From NCBI GenBank assembly GCA_002399405.1, contig DHDP01000019.1, positions 1-64,000 of the forward strand: a stretch of 64,000 nucleotides of DNA, written 5' to 3'. Made by a program: the position numbers and the translations under genes. Source of the stretch: Treponema sp. UBA4873 (GTDB lineage: Bacteria > Spirochaetota > Spirochaetia > Treponematales > Treponemataceae). Below the pieces are notes generated by a model. It saw nothing but the letters and a program-made list of their open reading frames with translations. It had not been told where the DNA came from and ran no database searches. Shown here in pieces: positions 48,096 through 58,115 of this stretch; within the stretch, counting starts at the first letter, position 1; every line of letters starts with the position of its first letter.

Positions 48096-49745
48096 TTATT
48101 TTACTCCGAGTTTCGCTTTGTTTGCGTTCATCAGCTTCGTCTGAAGAGCAACAACTTTATCAACTCCCTTGTCCTTTCTGAACTGATTGTAGTCAGAAAG
48201 AATCTTGTCGAAGTCCTTCTCTGTCGGAGCACGGAGCAGGTCGGAAAGGACCTTGCCCCACTTCCGCTGAATTTCCTGATAGATCAGGTCCTCGTCGGAA
48301 CCGACAGGCAGTGTAAGTCCGTCGTATACGGCAAAAGATTTAACATACGGACGTGTCCAGAGCTGCGGCTGGCCGTTGGCGGGACCGTACTCGATCCCCC
48401 ACTGTGCCTGCCATGCGGTGTCCATAAGCATCCAGTACGTGTACTGAATACCGATATCCGTTTCCTGTTTGTTCTTGTCGTTCTGATCGAGTTTCTTCAC
48501 GTCGGGAGTCAGTGTCGGAATTCCGTTGACGACGGTATACGTCTTGTCCTTGATTCCGAAGTTGGTGTCCATCTGTCCTTCGTCGCTGATAAGATACGTA
48601 AGGAACTGTATTGCGCGTGCCTTGTCTTTGCAGTTCTTCGAAATGAGCGTGATTGTCCAGCCGGAAATTCCGCCGCCGGCAAGAGTCGGTGCGTCGCCTT
48701 TCGAATCTTTCGGACCGTCGACTGCGATGTAAATCATGTTCGGATCTTTCTGATACAGAGCGTTCTGTGCAGCCTGCATATCCCAGTTCTGATAGAGCAT
48801 GCAGAAATAGCGTCCCTGAGCGGCTTTCTCCTCAATCTGGGACCGTTTGTCCACGAACACATCAGTCGGAATAAGTCCCTCCTGATGTGCCTGACGCAGC
48901 GCTTTGAGCCAGCGCACGTACTCCGGATTCTCCGTAAGGCCGATTGCGGGGTCTGCAAAATTGCCGTTCTGTTCGGGAGAGATTGCAAGGAAATGAGCCA
49001 GTGTATTCTGCAGCATACCGCAGCCGGTATCCGTAAATTCATTCGTTCCGAACGGAATAACGGGCTGTCCGTTAATCGACGGATATTTTGCTTTTGCGGC
49101 GCGGAGCGCTTTGAGGAATCCCTCCGGCGTCGTCATGTCGGGTCTGCCGAGAGCCTCGTACATATCCTTGCGGACAAGAAACGTTTCGTTCGATGTCAGT
49201 TTTCCTGCATATTTTTTATAGTCGGCAGGTGTGTAAGACGCGTTCGGATATCCATATACGTGTCCGTCCTGCTGGCGGTACCAGCCGAGCTTGTCGGCGT
49301 TCGCTGCCGTAAAGAAATACGGATCGTACTTTTTTGCAAGTTCGTCGAGCGGTTCGACGAGGCCCGCGTCGATCATCATCGGAACCTGGCCTTCCCACCA
49401 GCCGAGCGTAATAAGATCCGGAAGCGCATCGCCGGCAATCATTGTGTTGAGTTTTTCCGCTTCGTTTCCTGCGGGAACAATAAAATTAACGTCGACGCCG
49501 GTTTTCTGGGTTATGTATTTGGACACTTCCGAGTCACCCCAGTGGCGTGCAAACCAGCTGAAATTGATATACCAGTCGAATTTAACCGGTTTCGATGCAT
49601 TCAGCGTCCATCCCGGTGTCTTCGCGGTCCCCGATTTCGTATTGCCTGTGTCGGATTTTTTATTTCCGAAAGGCCATGCAAACACAGTTGATGATGCAGC
49701 AAGCGCCATCAGCATTCCTAAGGCTATAACCTTACCCTTTTTCAT
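48096..49745 (-). CDS. ABC transporter solute-binding protein (LipO/YtcQ type)
   Basis: The start at 49745 is chosen for its AGGAGG site and a clean signal peptide ('ALGMLMALAASSTVFA'). The 549-residue protein is a large cluster-type binding protein used with LplB/YtcP permeases for oligosaccharides: 'WYINFSWFARHWGDSEVSKYI' and 'DLITLGWWEGQVP', with 'GIEYGPANGQPQLW' near the end. The substrate here is probably beta-1,3-gluco-oligosaccharide, from the neighbours. It has no lipobox Cys, so it would be periplasmic. Confidence 0.9.
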   Translation of the reverse strand: MKKGKVIALGMLMALAASSTVFAWPFGNKKSDTGNTKSGTAKTPGWTLNASKPVKFDWYINFSWFARHWGDSEVSKYITQKTGVDVNFIVPAGNEAEKLNTMIAGDALPDLITLGWWEGQVPMMIDAGLVEPLDELAKKYDPYFFTAANADKLGWYRQQDGHVYGYPNASYTPADYKKYAGKLTSNETFLVRKDMYEALGRPDMTTPEGFLKALRAAKAKYPSINGQPVIPFGTNEFTDTGCGMLQNTLAHFLAISPEQNGNFADPAIGLTENPEYVRWLKALRQAHQEGLIPTDVFVDKRSQIEEKAAQGRYFCMLYQNWDMQAAQNALYQKDPNMIYIAVDGPKDSKGDAPTLAGGGISGWTITLISKNCKDKARAIQFLTYLISDEGQMDTNFGIKDKTYTVVNGIPTLTPDVKKLDQNDKNKQETDIGIQYTYWMLMDTAWQAQWGIEYGPANGQPQLWTRPYVKSFAVYDGLTLPVGSDEDLIYQEIQRKWGKVLSDLLRAPTEKDFDKILSDYNQFRKDKGVDKVVALQTKLMNANKAKLGVK

Positions 49746-49788
49746 ACATCCTCCTATTATCGCAATTAGCACGACGGATACTGATCCG

Positions 49789-50676
49789 TCAGCCTTTTAT
49801 AGAACCAATCATTATTCCCTTCACAAAATATTTCTGAAGGAACGGATACACACACATAATGGGTGCTGTCGTTACAACCATAGTTGCAAGGCGTACCGAC
49901 TGGGAACTGACCTGCTGTGCGGTAATTCCGGCCGGCATTGCGACGACAGCTTTCGACGCCGACGCGCTCGCGACAACGCGGTACAGGAACGTCTGGATCG
50001 GCTGCAGGTCGGAATTATTAATGTACATGACGCCGGAGAAATAATCATTCCAGTGCCATACCCCGTTGAACAGCGCAATTGTTGCAACAACAGGCATGGA
50101 CAGGGGCAGAACGATGCGTATAAAAATCCTCAAATCATTCGCTCCGTCGAGCTTTGCCGATTCTTCCAGTCCTGCAGGAAGTTCACGGAAGAACGACATA
50201 AAAATAATCATATTGTAAAAATTGAACAGATTCGGAATTATATACACCCAGAAACTGTCGTACAATCCTATGTTCTTAATCGTGATGAAATACGGGATAA
50301 GGCCGCCGCCGAAAAACATCGTGATTGTGCCGAATACCGTATAGAACTTGTTGAACATAATGTATTTTTTTGAAAAAGCATATCCGACCATCGCCGTGAA
50401 AAATACGCTCGTAACAGTTCCGATAAGCGTTCGCAGAATAGTCACAATGAACGCTTTAATGATAGTCTGATCCTGAAACACCGTCCTGTAACTTTCCAGA
50501 CTGAACTTCCGCGGCCACCAGTAAATACCGCCGCGCATCGAATCGGCGGAATCGTTGAACGAAATAATAATCGTATACCAGACCGGATACAGCGCGATGA
50601 AGCAGATAATGACCATAAGGAGATTAATAAGCGTGTCGCTGACTGTAGATGTACCTAATTTTTTTGAAGTTATCAT
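49789..50676 (-). CDS. ABC sugar transporter permease (LplC/YtcP type)
   Basis: A 295-residue CUT1-type permease with six membrane spans and the EAA loop 'GLEESAKLDGANDLRIFIRIVLPLSMP' that contacts the ATPase. The C-terminus 'KYFVKGIMIGSIKG' is typical of the family. Together with the gene at 50692 it forms the membrane channel. No ATPase gene is in the locus, so a shared MsmK-type ATPase elsewhere is expected. Confidence 0.93.
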   Translation of the reverse strand: MITSKKLGTSTVSDTLINLLMVIICFIALYPVWYTIIISFNDSADSMRGGIYWWPRKFSLESYRTVFQDQTIIKAFIVTILRTLIGTVTSVFFTAMVGYAFSKKYIMFNKFYTVFGTITMFFGGGLIPYFITIKNIGLYDSFWVYIIPNLFNFYNMIIFMSFFRELPAGLEESAKLDGANDLRIFIRIVLPLSMPVVATIALFNGVWHWNDYFSGVMYINNSDLQPIQTFLYRVVASASASKAVVAMPAGITAQQVSSQSVRLATMVVTTAPIMCVYPFLQKYFVKGIMIGSIKG

Positions 50677-50691
50677 GCTCCGTCTCCTTCT

Positions 50692-51666
50692 CTAGAACAA
50701 CGACGTGTCGTTGATTTTTTTCGTCACCTGGTTTGCAATAAACAGCAGGAAAAAGGCGACGACCGATTTGAACAGACCGATTGCGGATGCATACGAAAAA
50801 CGCATCCCCCTCATTGCCGTGTTGTACGTGTAAATGTCTATTACGTTACTGCGGTCGGCGTTGAGCGGATTCCACAAAACAAGTATCTGATCGAAGTTTG
50901 AATTGAGCAGTCCGCCGACTGCAAGAATGAACATGATTGTTATCGTACCGGCAATAGAAGGAAGTGTAATGGACCATATCTGACGCCAGCGGCTTGCACC
51001 GTCGACTTTCGCGGCTTCGTACATTTCCTGGTCTATGCCCGAGATAGCCGCCAGATAGATGATCGCCGACCAGCCGAGTTCCTTCCACAGATCGGAAAGG
51101 ATTGCTATGCCCCAGAAATATTTCGGATAGGCAAGAAATGTAATCCCTTCCTTCAGAATTCCCATTTTTATAAGGAGCTCGTTGAACAGCCCTGATTCCC
51201 CCATCCATGTCGTAAGAATGCCGCCGAGAACGACCCACGAAAGAAAATGCGGCATGTAGGAAATAGTCTGAATCAGCTTTTTGAAATGCACGTTCCGTAC
51301 TTCGTTTAAAAGCAGGGCAAAGACTATCGGAAGCGTAAAATTGATAAGAAGCTTTAAAAGACTTATTCCAAGCGTGTTGGTCATAATATTTACGAATTCG
51401 TCATCCTGGAAAAAATCAATGAACTGCTGAAACCCGTGGTTTGCAGCCCAGGGAGAAGTAAGAAATTTTTTACTGAACAACGGAGTCGTAATGTAGAAAT
51501 TTTTCTTGAATGCGATAAGAATACCGTACATGGGCGCGTAGTTGAAAACCAGCATCCACGCAATCCCGCAGAGTGCCATTATCTGAAGATATTTTTCCTC
51601 GCGGAACCGCTGCAGGAATGTTTTCTGAATACCTGCCGCCGGTTGTTCCTTTTTTTTGTTTTTCAT
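50692..51666 (-). CDS. ABC sugar transporter permease (LplB type)
   Basis: The 324-residue permease has the LplB-type start ('YLQIMALCGIAWMLVFNYAPMYGILIAFK'), six spans and the EAA loop 'YEAAKVDGASRWRQIWSITLPSI'. First gene of the leftward importer operon, transcribed from a TATACT promoter (51696-51691) with site D upstream. Confidence 0.93.
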   Translation of the reverse strand: MKNKKKEQPAAGIQKTFLQRFREEKYLQIMALCGIAWMLVFNYAPMYGILIAFKKNFYITTPLFSKKFLTSPWAANHGFQQFIDFFQDDEFVNIMTNTLGISLLKLLINFTLPIVFALLLNEVRNVHFKKLIQTISYMPHFLSWVVLGGILTTWMGESGLFNELLIKMGILKEGITFLAYPKYFWGIAILSDLWKELGWSAIIYLAAISGIDQEMYEAAKVDGASRWRQIWSITLPSIAGTITIMFILAVGGLLNSNFDQILVLWNPLNADRSNVIDIYTYNTAMRGMRFSYASAIGLFKSVVAFFLLFIANQVTKKINDTSLF

Positions 51667-51725
51667 GTCTTTTACATCCTTCAGCTATGGAGTATAGCCC
51701 CCGGTCTGTAGACACACTAGAACCA

Positions 51726-51753
51726 TCTTTTTCAGATTGGTGTCTTTTTTTCG
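51726..51753. promoter_or_regulatory. Shared glucan-regulon motif, site D, between divergent operons
   Basis: The minus strand reads CCGAAAAAAAGACACC then CTGAAAAAGATGG, 39 bases before TATACT of the importer promoter. It also ends nine bases upstream of the -35 box of the rightward operon, so one activator site could serve both. Confidence 0.6.
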
Positions 51754-51761
51754 GTTTCAAA

Positions 51762-51790
51762 TTGACAGATACGTATTCTTCTCTTATTCT
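51762..51790 (+). promoter_or_regulatory. Promoter of the phosphorylase operon
   Basis: TTGACA (51762-51767) and TATTCT (51785-51790) are 17 bases apart; AAGGAAGGAA precedes the start codon at 51826. Confidence 0.7.
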
Positions 51791-51825
51791 CCTACTATGA
51801 GAAATACAGCAAGGAAGGAATACCT

Positions 51826-54800
51826 ATGAGCACAGACAAAACAGTGAAAGGATTTTTCACCCGGCTTGACGGCGGACAGTACTACAAAATCGAAAACTAC
51901 GACTGTATGGAAGATTTTTTCATGACAATCACCAGTTCGTCCGACGTATGGAATTTCTGCTGGTCGCAGGGCGGAATTACCGCCGGACGGAAAGACTGCG
52001 ATCACGCGGTTTTCCCCTATTATACTGCCGATAAAGTTTCCGACGCCAAATCGTATACAGGCCCGTACACCGCGGTGGCGCTTATAAAAGACGGCGCTCT
52101 GCATATCTGGGAACCGTTCGCGGCGCTTGCCGGTTCTGCGGCGCTCCGCGCTCAGTCGGGTAAAAACATAACGCGCAACATTTACAAAAATGCGGAAAGC
52201 ACTTCCGTATGGTTTGAGGAAATAAACACGGAGCTTTCGCTTGCTTTCCGCTACGGCTGGACATCGTCCGCGGAATTCGGCCTTGTGCGAAGGGTACATA
52301 TTGAAAACCTCTCCGCAGCGCCCGTATCAGTAACGGTACTCGACGGCTGCCGCAACATTCTTCCGGCCTGCTGCACTGCCGATTTCCAGAACGGCAACAG
52401 TGTTCTCCTCGACGCATACAAAAAAACTGATTTTGATAAAACCGCAAACATAGCCCTTTTCGCGGTCTCTTCCATCGTTTCGGACAAAGCCGAGCCGTGC
52501 GAAGGACTGTACGCAAACACCTGCTGGTTTTCAACGGACGACACGCTGCTTCTTTCTCCCGATACCCCGGAGCAGTTCGTGCACGCGGCTCTTTCAACAT
52601 ATGCGGCCGGGAAAAAACTCCTGCAGCCCCGCACGCTTTCTCCTGTCGATGTCGTGAAGGGAAAACGTCCTGCCTGTTTCATCTGCCGCACAGCGGAACT
52701 CGGCAGCAACGAATCAGACGGCTGGTATCAGACGTTCGACACGACGCTCGACGCCGTCCGGATCGCATCCCTCGAAAAACGGCTCGGCGACAGGAAAACC
52801 GCGGCAAAGGAGCTTGCGGCTGATATTGCGGCCGGCGAAACGCTCATGACGCAGTACATAGGAGCTGCGGACGGAATTCAGCACACGTCAGATACGATGG
52901 CGTGCGCGCATCACAGTGCGAACGTCATGTTCAACATAATGCGCGGCGGTCTTTTTGCGGACAACGGAAAAATCAATCCGTCCGATTTTGTTGCATTTGT
53001 CGGACAGCGCAACAAGGCCGAAATACCGGCCGCCGAAAGTGCTGCAGTAGCAGCAAGAAAATGTGCGGCGGAAAATACGGCAGGTACTGTTGTGTCAGCC
53101 GGTCTGCGCAGTGCGGTGCAAAACGCGCATGACCCGCAGCTCACCCGCCTGTTCCTCGAATATATGCCGCTTACGTTCTCCCGCCGCCACGGAGATCCGA
53201 GCCGGCCGTGGAACCGCTTCAACATCAAGCTCCGCGACGAAAAGGGAAATCCCATTCTGAATTACGAAGGCAACTGGCGCGACATCTTCCAGAACTGGGA
53301 AGCGCTCGCGTGGTCCTACCCGCAGTACACGGAAAACATGTACACGAAATTTCTCAACGCAATGACGGCGGACGGTTTTAATCCGTACCGCATATCCCGC
53401 GAAGGGATCGACTGGGAAATACCTGAACCCGACAATCCGTGGGCGCAGATAGGCTACTGGGGCGACCATCAGGTGATTTATCTTGAAAAACTGCTCGAGC
53501 TGCAGAACAGAACGAACCGTAAAGGACTGCTCGCCTCTCTGAACGACCGGATTTACGCAAGCGCGAACGTTCCGTACCGGCTCCGGCCGTATGCGGACAT
53601 TCTCAAAGATCCGCGGAGCACGATCGTGTTCGACAGAGCGCTGAGCACGCAGCTGCAGAAAGCCGCGGAGGAACGCGGTTCGGACGCGAAGCTTGTTTCC
53701 GGAAAAAACGGACAGCCGGCGCTCATCCCGCTCACCGCAAAGCTGCTGCAGATTGTCATCGCAAAAGCCGCAAATTTCATTCCGGGCGGCGGCATATGGC
53801 TCAACACGCAGCGCCCCGAATGGAACGATGCGAACAACGCGCTCGCGGGCTACGGACTTTCGATGGTGACGCTCTGTTATCTCCGCAGATATCTGGCGTT
53901 CCTTTCCGACATGTATGAAAACACGCCGATTGAATCGTTTACGCTCCCCGGAGAAATCGCCGACTGTTTCGAGGCTCTCGGCAGGTTGTACGAGGAAAGC
54001 AAACCTGCGGAAACTGCTGCGGACGGCAGACTGCGCCGCGTTTTTGCAGACAAAGCGGGTGCACTGTTCGAAGCGGAGCGCAACGCACTGTACGCGTACG
54101 GTTATTCGCAGGGCGAACAGGTATTAAACAGAGACCAGATTCTCTCCGTACTCTGGGTCATAAACACGCATATCGAACAGACAATCAGGCTCAACAGGCG
54201 CAGCGACGGACTGTATCATTCATACAACACGATGAAGATTACCGGCAGCACGATGGAAATCGAGTATCTCCAGGAAATGCTGGAAGGTCAGGTTGCAGTT
54301 CTTTCTTCGGGAATACTTTCACCGGACGAAGCGCTTTCCGTGCTGCGCGCGCTCAAATCGGGCAGTATGTTCGAAAATCGGCAGTATTCGTACATGCTCT
54401 ATCCGGACAAAGAGCTTCCCCACTTCTGCGTAAAAAACTGCGTTCCGGCGGAAAGTGCAAAGCCGCTTGCGGCTCTTATTTCGAGAACGGGAACAAAACT
54501 GCTCGCCGAAGACTGCAACGGAGTTTATCACTTCAATCCCGATTTCCGTAACGGACATATTATGGAAGAATATGTTGCAACACTGCCGGAACAGGAAAAG
54601 CCGGCTGCACAGGAAGAAGAGAAACTCCGCATTTTGTATGAAAAAACATTCAATCATCAGAGTTTCACGGGTCGTTCCGGTACGTTCTACGCATACGAAG
54701 GTCTCGGAAGCATTTACTGGCACATGGTGTCGAAACTGCTGCTCGCAGTACAGGAAAACGTATTTGCCGCTGTGCGGAAAGAACACGAAGGCACGTGCAG

Positions 54801-55272
54801 CAAAAAAACCGTACAGGCGCTTGCGGAAGCGTATTACGACGTACGCAGGGGAATAAGTTTCAACAAAACACCCGAACTCTACGGTGCGTTCCCGTGCGAC
54901 CCGTACTCGCACACGCCTTCAGGTCAGGGGGCGAAACAGCCCGGCATGACGGGACAGGTAAAAGAAGAAATCATAACAAGATGGGGCGAACTCGGAGTTA
55001 CGGTCGCGGACGGAACGGCGTCGTTCAAACCTGTGCTGCTGCATTCCGACGAATTCGCAAAAGACGGGACACTCGGTTTTACGTGGTGCGGAGTACCGGT
55101 TACGTATCACACTGCGGATGAGGACGGCATTTCAGTCGTTTCCGGTTCCGGTGAAAAAACGGAACGCAGCGGTACGTCGCTCACCGCAGAGGAAACGGCG
55201 GCGCTGTTCGGAAGGACAGGCGCAGTCAAATCAATAGACGTGCGGCTGAACACGGCGGGAAGTCTTGTATGA
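51826..55272 (+). CDS. Beta-glucan phosphorylase of the GH94/GH149/GH161 group
   Basis: The 1148-residue cytoplasmic protein has the fold order of GH94-like phosphorylases: an N-terminal beta-sandwich ('GQYYKIENYDCMEDFFMTIT', 'WNFCWSQGG'), then an (alpha/alpha)6 barrel with 'NWRDIFQNWEALAWSYP' and the catalytic-Asp motif 'RPEWNDANNALAG'. Its length and the locus fit GH149 or GH161, families known to phosphorolyse beta-1,3-gluco-oligosaccharides to glucose 1-phosphate; GH94 proteins are usually shorter (about 800). It lacks a signal peptide and is coupled by 4 bases to the GH30 gene. Confidence 0.82.
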   Translation: MSTDKTVKGFFTRLDGGQYYKIENYDCMEDFFMTITSSSDVWNFCWSQGGITAGRKDCDHAVFPYYTADKVSDAKSYTGPYTAVALIKDGALHIWEPFAALAGSAALRAQSGKNITRNIYKNAESTSVWFEEINTELSLAFRYGWTSSAEFGLVRRVHIENLSAAPVSVTVLDGCRNILPACCTADFQNGNSVLLDAYKKTDFDKTANIALFAVSSIVSDKAEPCEGLYANTCWFSTDDTLLLSPDTPEQFVHAALSTYAAGKKLLQPRTLSPVDVVKGKRPACFICRTAELGSNESDGWYQTFDTTLDAVRIASLEKRLGDRKTAAKELAADIAAGETLMTQYIGAADGIQHTSDTMACAHHSANVMFNIMRGGLFADNGKINPSDFVAFVGQRNKAEIPAAESAAVAARKCAAENTAGTVVSAGLRSAVQNAHDPQLTRLFLEYMPLTFSRRHGDPSRPWNRFNIKLRDEKGNPILNYEGNWRDIFQNWEALAWSYPQYTENMYTKFLNAMTADGFNPYRISREGIDWEIPEPDNPWAQIGYWGDHQVIYLEKLLELQNRTNRKGLLASLNDRIYASANVPYRLRPYADILKDPRSTIVFDRALSTQLQKAAEERGSDAKLVSGKNGQPALIPLTAKLLQIVIAKAANFIPGGGIWLNTQRPEWNDANNALAGYGLSMVTLCYLRRYLAFLSDMYENTPIESFTLPGEIADCFEALGRLYEESKPAETAADGRLRRVFADKAGALFEAERNALYAYGYSQGEQVLNRDQILSVLWVINTHIEQTIRLNRRSDGLYHSYNTMKITGSTMEIEYLQEMLEGQVAVLSSGILSPDEALSVLRALKSGSMFENRQYSYMLYPDKELPHFCVKNCVPAESAKPLAALISRTGTKLLAEDCNGVYHFNPDFRNGHIMEEYVATLPEQEKPAAQEEEKLRILYEKTFNHQSFTGRSGTFYAYEGLGSIYWHMVSKLLLAVQENVFAAVRKEHEGTCSKKTVQALAEAYYDVRRGISFNKTPELYGAFPCDPYSHTPSGQGAKQPGMTGQVKEEIITRWGELGVTVADGTASFKPVLLHSDEFAKDGTLGFTWCGVPVTYHTADEDGISVVSGSGEKTERSGTSLTAEETAALFGRTGAVKSIDVRLNTAGSLV

Positions 55273-56666
55273 AAATCAGCACACTGTTTGAGACGGCAAA
55301 AGACACAGGCAGACTGATTTCGGAAATTCGGCCGCAGGAACGTTCGGTGCATGACAAACGCATGCTTTCGTGCAGTATCACGATAAAACCGGACGAAATG
55401 CATCAGGTTTTCAAAGGATTCGGCGGAGCGCTTACAGAGTCGTCGGGATACGTGCTGTCGAAACTGCCGGTACAGCTCCGCGACGAAGCTGTGCGCGCAT
55501 ATTTCGACCGAAAAACCGGCAACGGATATACGCTCGCGCGCACGCACATGAACTCCTGCGATTTCTCGCTTGAGAACTGGGCGTGCGTGCCCGAAAAGGA
55601 CGAAACACTCGCGTCGTTTTCCATGGAACGCACCGACCGGTACGTTACGCCGCTGCTTAAAGCCGCTGATGCCGCCGCGGACGGCAGACTTGCGCTGCTC
55701 GTCAGTCCGTGGTCACCCCCCGTGTGGATGAAAGACAACGGCGACATGAACCGCGGCGGACACCTGCTGCCGGAATACCGCAGATTGTGGGCCGATTATT
55801 TCGTACGGTTTATCAGTGAGTTGAAAAACCGCGGTCTTACAGTAAAATACGTGACCGTTCAGAACGAACCGGCCGCAGTTCAGCCGTGGGATTCGTGCGA
55901 ATGGAGCGCGGAGGACGAAGGAATATTTGCGGCGCAGTTTCTCGGTCAGGCGTTCGAAAAAGCGGGTCTGTCGGACACCGGCATTCTTGTCTGGGACCAC
56001 AACCGCGATCTTCTCGCGGAACGGTTCAAGGCATCCGTTTCCGTTCCCGGCGCCGACAAATACATTGCGGGAGCGGCGTACCACTGGTACTCCGGCGACC
56101 AGTACGAAACAGTGCGCGACGTCGCGGATACTTTTCCCGGGAGAGAGCTTATATTCTCCGAAGGCTGCGTCGAAGGCGGTCCCCGTAGCGGCGCCTGGTT
56201 CACCGGAGAACGGTACGCGCACAACATAATCAACGACCTGAACAGCGGCTGCACCGCGTGGGTCGACTGGAACGTCGTGCTGGACATGCAGGGCGGCCCG
56301 AATCACGCGGGCAACTTCTGCGACGCGCCGGTTCTCGCAGACGCTGACGCGGAAAAACTGTATTACCAGAGTTCATACTACTACATCGGACACTTCAGCC
56401 GCTTCATCAGGCCGGGAGCTGTCAGACTGGGCACATCCATGAATTCAGGGATGACGCCGGCGACAGTGGACGGCCGCATGGGAAACACGATGGAATGCTG
56501 CTCATTCCGCAACGCGGACAGGACGACGGTGCTCGTCGTGACGAACCGTACGGAAGCGGACATGATTTACGAGCTCAGGACGACGGCGGCTGACGACGTA
56601 CCCGGGACATTCTTCTGCCCGCCGAGGGCGATTCAGACTGTTGTTATCAATACGGAGAAACGATGA
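55269..56666 (+). CDS. GH30 beta-glucanase / glucosidase, cytoplasmic
   Basis: The 465-residue enzyme has the GH30 pattern: 'FKGFGGALTESSG' (about 48-60), 'LLVSPWSPPVWMKDN', acid/base Glu200 in 'VTVQNEP', nucleophile Glu298 in 'IFSEGC' and a C-terminal beta-domain. No signal peptide. GH30 members include beta-1,6-glucanases and beta-glucosidases; here it could remove the beta-1,6 branches of laminarin-type oligosaccharides that block the phosphorylase. It is coupled to both neighbours. Confidence 0.88.
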   Translation: MKISTLFETAKDTGRLISEIRPQERSVHDKRMLSCSITIKPDEMHQVFKGFGGALTESSGYVLSKLPVQLRDEAVRAYFDRKTGNGYTLARTHMNSCDFSLENWACVPEKDETLASFSMERTDRYVTPLLKAADAAADGRLALLVSPWSPPVWMKDNGDMNRGGHLLPEYRRLWADYFVRFISELKNRGLTVKYVTVQNEPAAVQPWDSCEWSAEDEGIFAAQFLGQAFEKAGLSDTGILVWDHNRDLLAERFKASVSVPGADKYIAGAAYHWYSGDQYETVRDVADTFPGRELIFSEGCVEGGPRSGAWFTGERYAHNIINDLNSGCTAWVDWNVVLDMQGGPNHAGNFCDAPVLADADAEKLYYQSSYYYIGHFSRFIRPGAVRLGTSMNSGMTPATVDGRMGNTMECCSFRNADRTTVLVVTNRTEADMIYELRTTAADDVPGTFFCPPRAIQTVVINTEKR

Positions 56667-58090
56667 AAAAACGCATGCTTTCCGCTGCGGCGCTTGCTGC
56701 CGTTTTATGCTTTTACACAAGCTGTGCGTCGAACAAACTGCAGGGATATCATCTTGTGTGGAGCGACGAATTCGATGAAAATCAGATCGATTCGTCAAAG
56801 TGGGATTTCCAGACGGGAACGGGCAGTCAGTACGGACTTACCGACTGGGGCAACAACGAGCTTGAATACTACACAAAAGACAACGCGTTCATCGAAGAAG
56901 GGAATCTCGTCCTCGAAGCCCGCAAAGAAACGAAGGAAAACAAGCCGTTCACTTCCGCCCGTCTGCGCACCGCAAAGGACGACGGAACGGTTCTGTTTTC
57001 CAAGACGTACGGACGCATTGAAGCGCGCATAAAACTGCCGGAGGGGAACGGGCTGTGGCCCGCATTCTGGATGCTGCCCGCAACGACAGACTACGGACAG
57101 TGGGCGTCGTCGGGAGAAGCGGACATACTTGAGGCAAAAGGCAGACTGCCCAACCGCGTCTACGGTACGGTCCACTTCGGGCAGACGTGGCCCGGAAACA
57201 AGTACTCGGGCGGCATGTACAAATTCCCGGACGGCACGGACATAACGGACTATCACGTCTACGCGCTCGAGTGGGAACCGGGACTTCTGCGCTGGCTCGT
57301 CGACGGGAACGTGTACTACGAGACGTCGCAGTGGTGGAGCATGGGAAAGGATGCGTCGAAGCCGTATCCGTATCCTGCGCCGTACGACAAACCGTTCTAC
57401 ATTCTGCTCAATCTTGCAGTCGGCGGAAATTTCGACAACAACGTTCTGCCCGACGAAAATTCGATTCCGGCCCGCATGTACGTCGATTACGTGCGTGTTT
57501 ACGACAGGAACGAGCCGTACGCCGAAAACGTAAAACGTCCGGAGCCTGCGCGTGACAAGGATTCGTTCAGCACGTTCGTAAAAGACACGGACGGCAGCTT
57601 TATCTTCGACGGAAACATAACCGCATGCAGTGCGGAACCGGCGGCGGAAAACAATATGGACGTCCGTTCCCGCAGCTGGTATTTTCTTGCGCTCACCGAA
57701 TACGGCGGACACGCGTCGTCGTCCGCCGATAAAATCGACGGAGCGGATTTCCGGCACGTGAGAATTACAAACGGCGGAAATCAGAATTACTCGGTGCAGC
57801 TTATTCAGCACCTTCCCGTCGCATCAGGATATTCGTACACTATCGAATTCGACGCAAAAGCGTCCGCGCCCCGCACAATAGCCGTCAAACTCGGCGGAGA
57901 CGCAGACAACAACTGGACAGTTTACTCGCCGGAATATCACCCGGCACTTACGACAAGTGTGCAGCATTTCTCGTATTTCTTTACAATGGGAAACAAAACC
58001 GACGCGACGGCCCGTCTGGAATTCAACATGGGTCTCGACACGAACGACGTCTGGATAGGCAGCGTACGGGTAACGGAGTCGGAGCTGTAG
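56663..58090 (+). CDS. GH16 glucanase lipoprotein with C-terminal CBM4/9-type domain
   Basis: Lipoprotein signal 'AVLCFYTSC' (Cys21); GH16 domain to about residue 285 with 'SGEADILEAKG' (Glu152, Asp154, Glu157); then a carbohydrate-binding domain ('FRHVRITNGGNQNYSVQLIQ', 'YSYTIEFDAKASAPRTIAVKLGG'). It adds a surface endo-glucanase to the rightward operon. The GH16 subtype differs from the duplicated pair. 4-base overlap with the GH30 gene. Confidence 0.9.
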   Translation: MKKRMLSAAALAAVLCFYTSCASNKLQGYHLVWSDEFDENQIDSSKWDFQTGTGSQYGLTDWGNNELEYYTKDNAFIEEGNLVLEARKETKENKPFTSARLRTAKDDGTVLFSKTYGRIEARIKLPEGNGLWPAFWMLPATTDYGQWASSGEADILEAKGRLPNRVYGTVHFGQTWPGNKYSGGMYKFPDGTDITDYHVYALEWEPGLLRWLVDGNVYYETSQWWSMGKDASKPYPYPAPYDKPFYILLNLAVGGNFDNNVLPDENSIPARMYVDYVRVYDRNEPYAENVKRPEPARDKDSFSTFVKDTDGSFIFDGNITACSAEPAAENNMDVRSRSWYFLALTEYGGHASSSADKIDGADFRHVRITNGGNQNYSVQLIQHLPVASGYSYTIEFDAKASAPRTIAVKLGGDADNNWTVYSPEYHPALTTSVQHFSYFFTMGNKTDATARLEFNMGLDTNDVWIGSVRVTESEL

Positions 58091-58115
58091 CCGCATCACG
58101 GTAGTAAAAAACGTA

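Noticed and set aside
48042..49691. A 549-codon open frame on the plus strand
   Set aside because: It is antisense to the solute-binding protein gene; Arg/Cys/His-rich composition typical of a shadow frame in GC-rich third positions.
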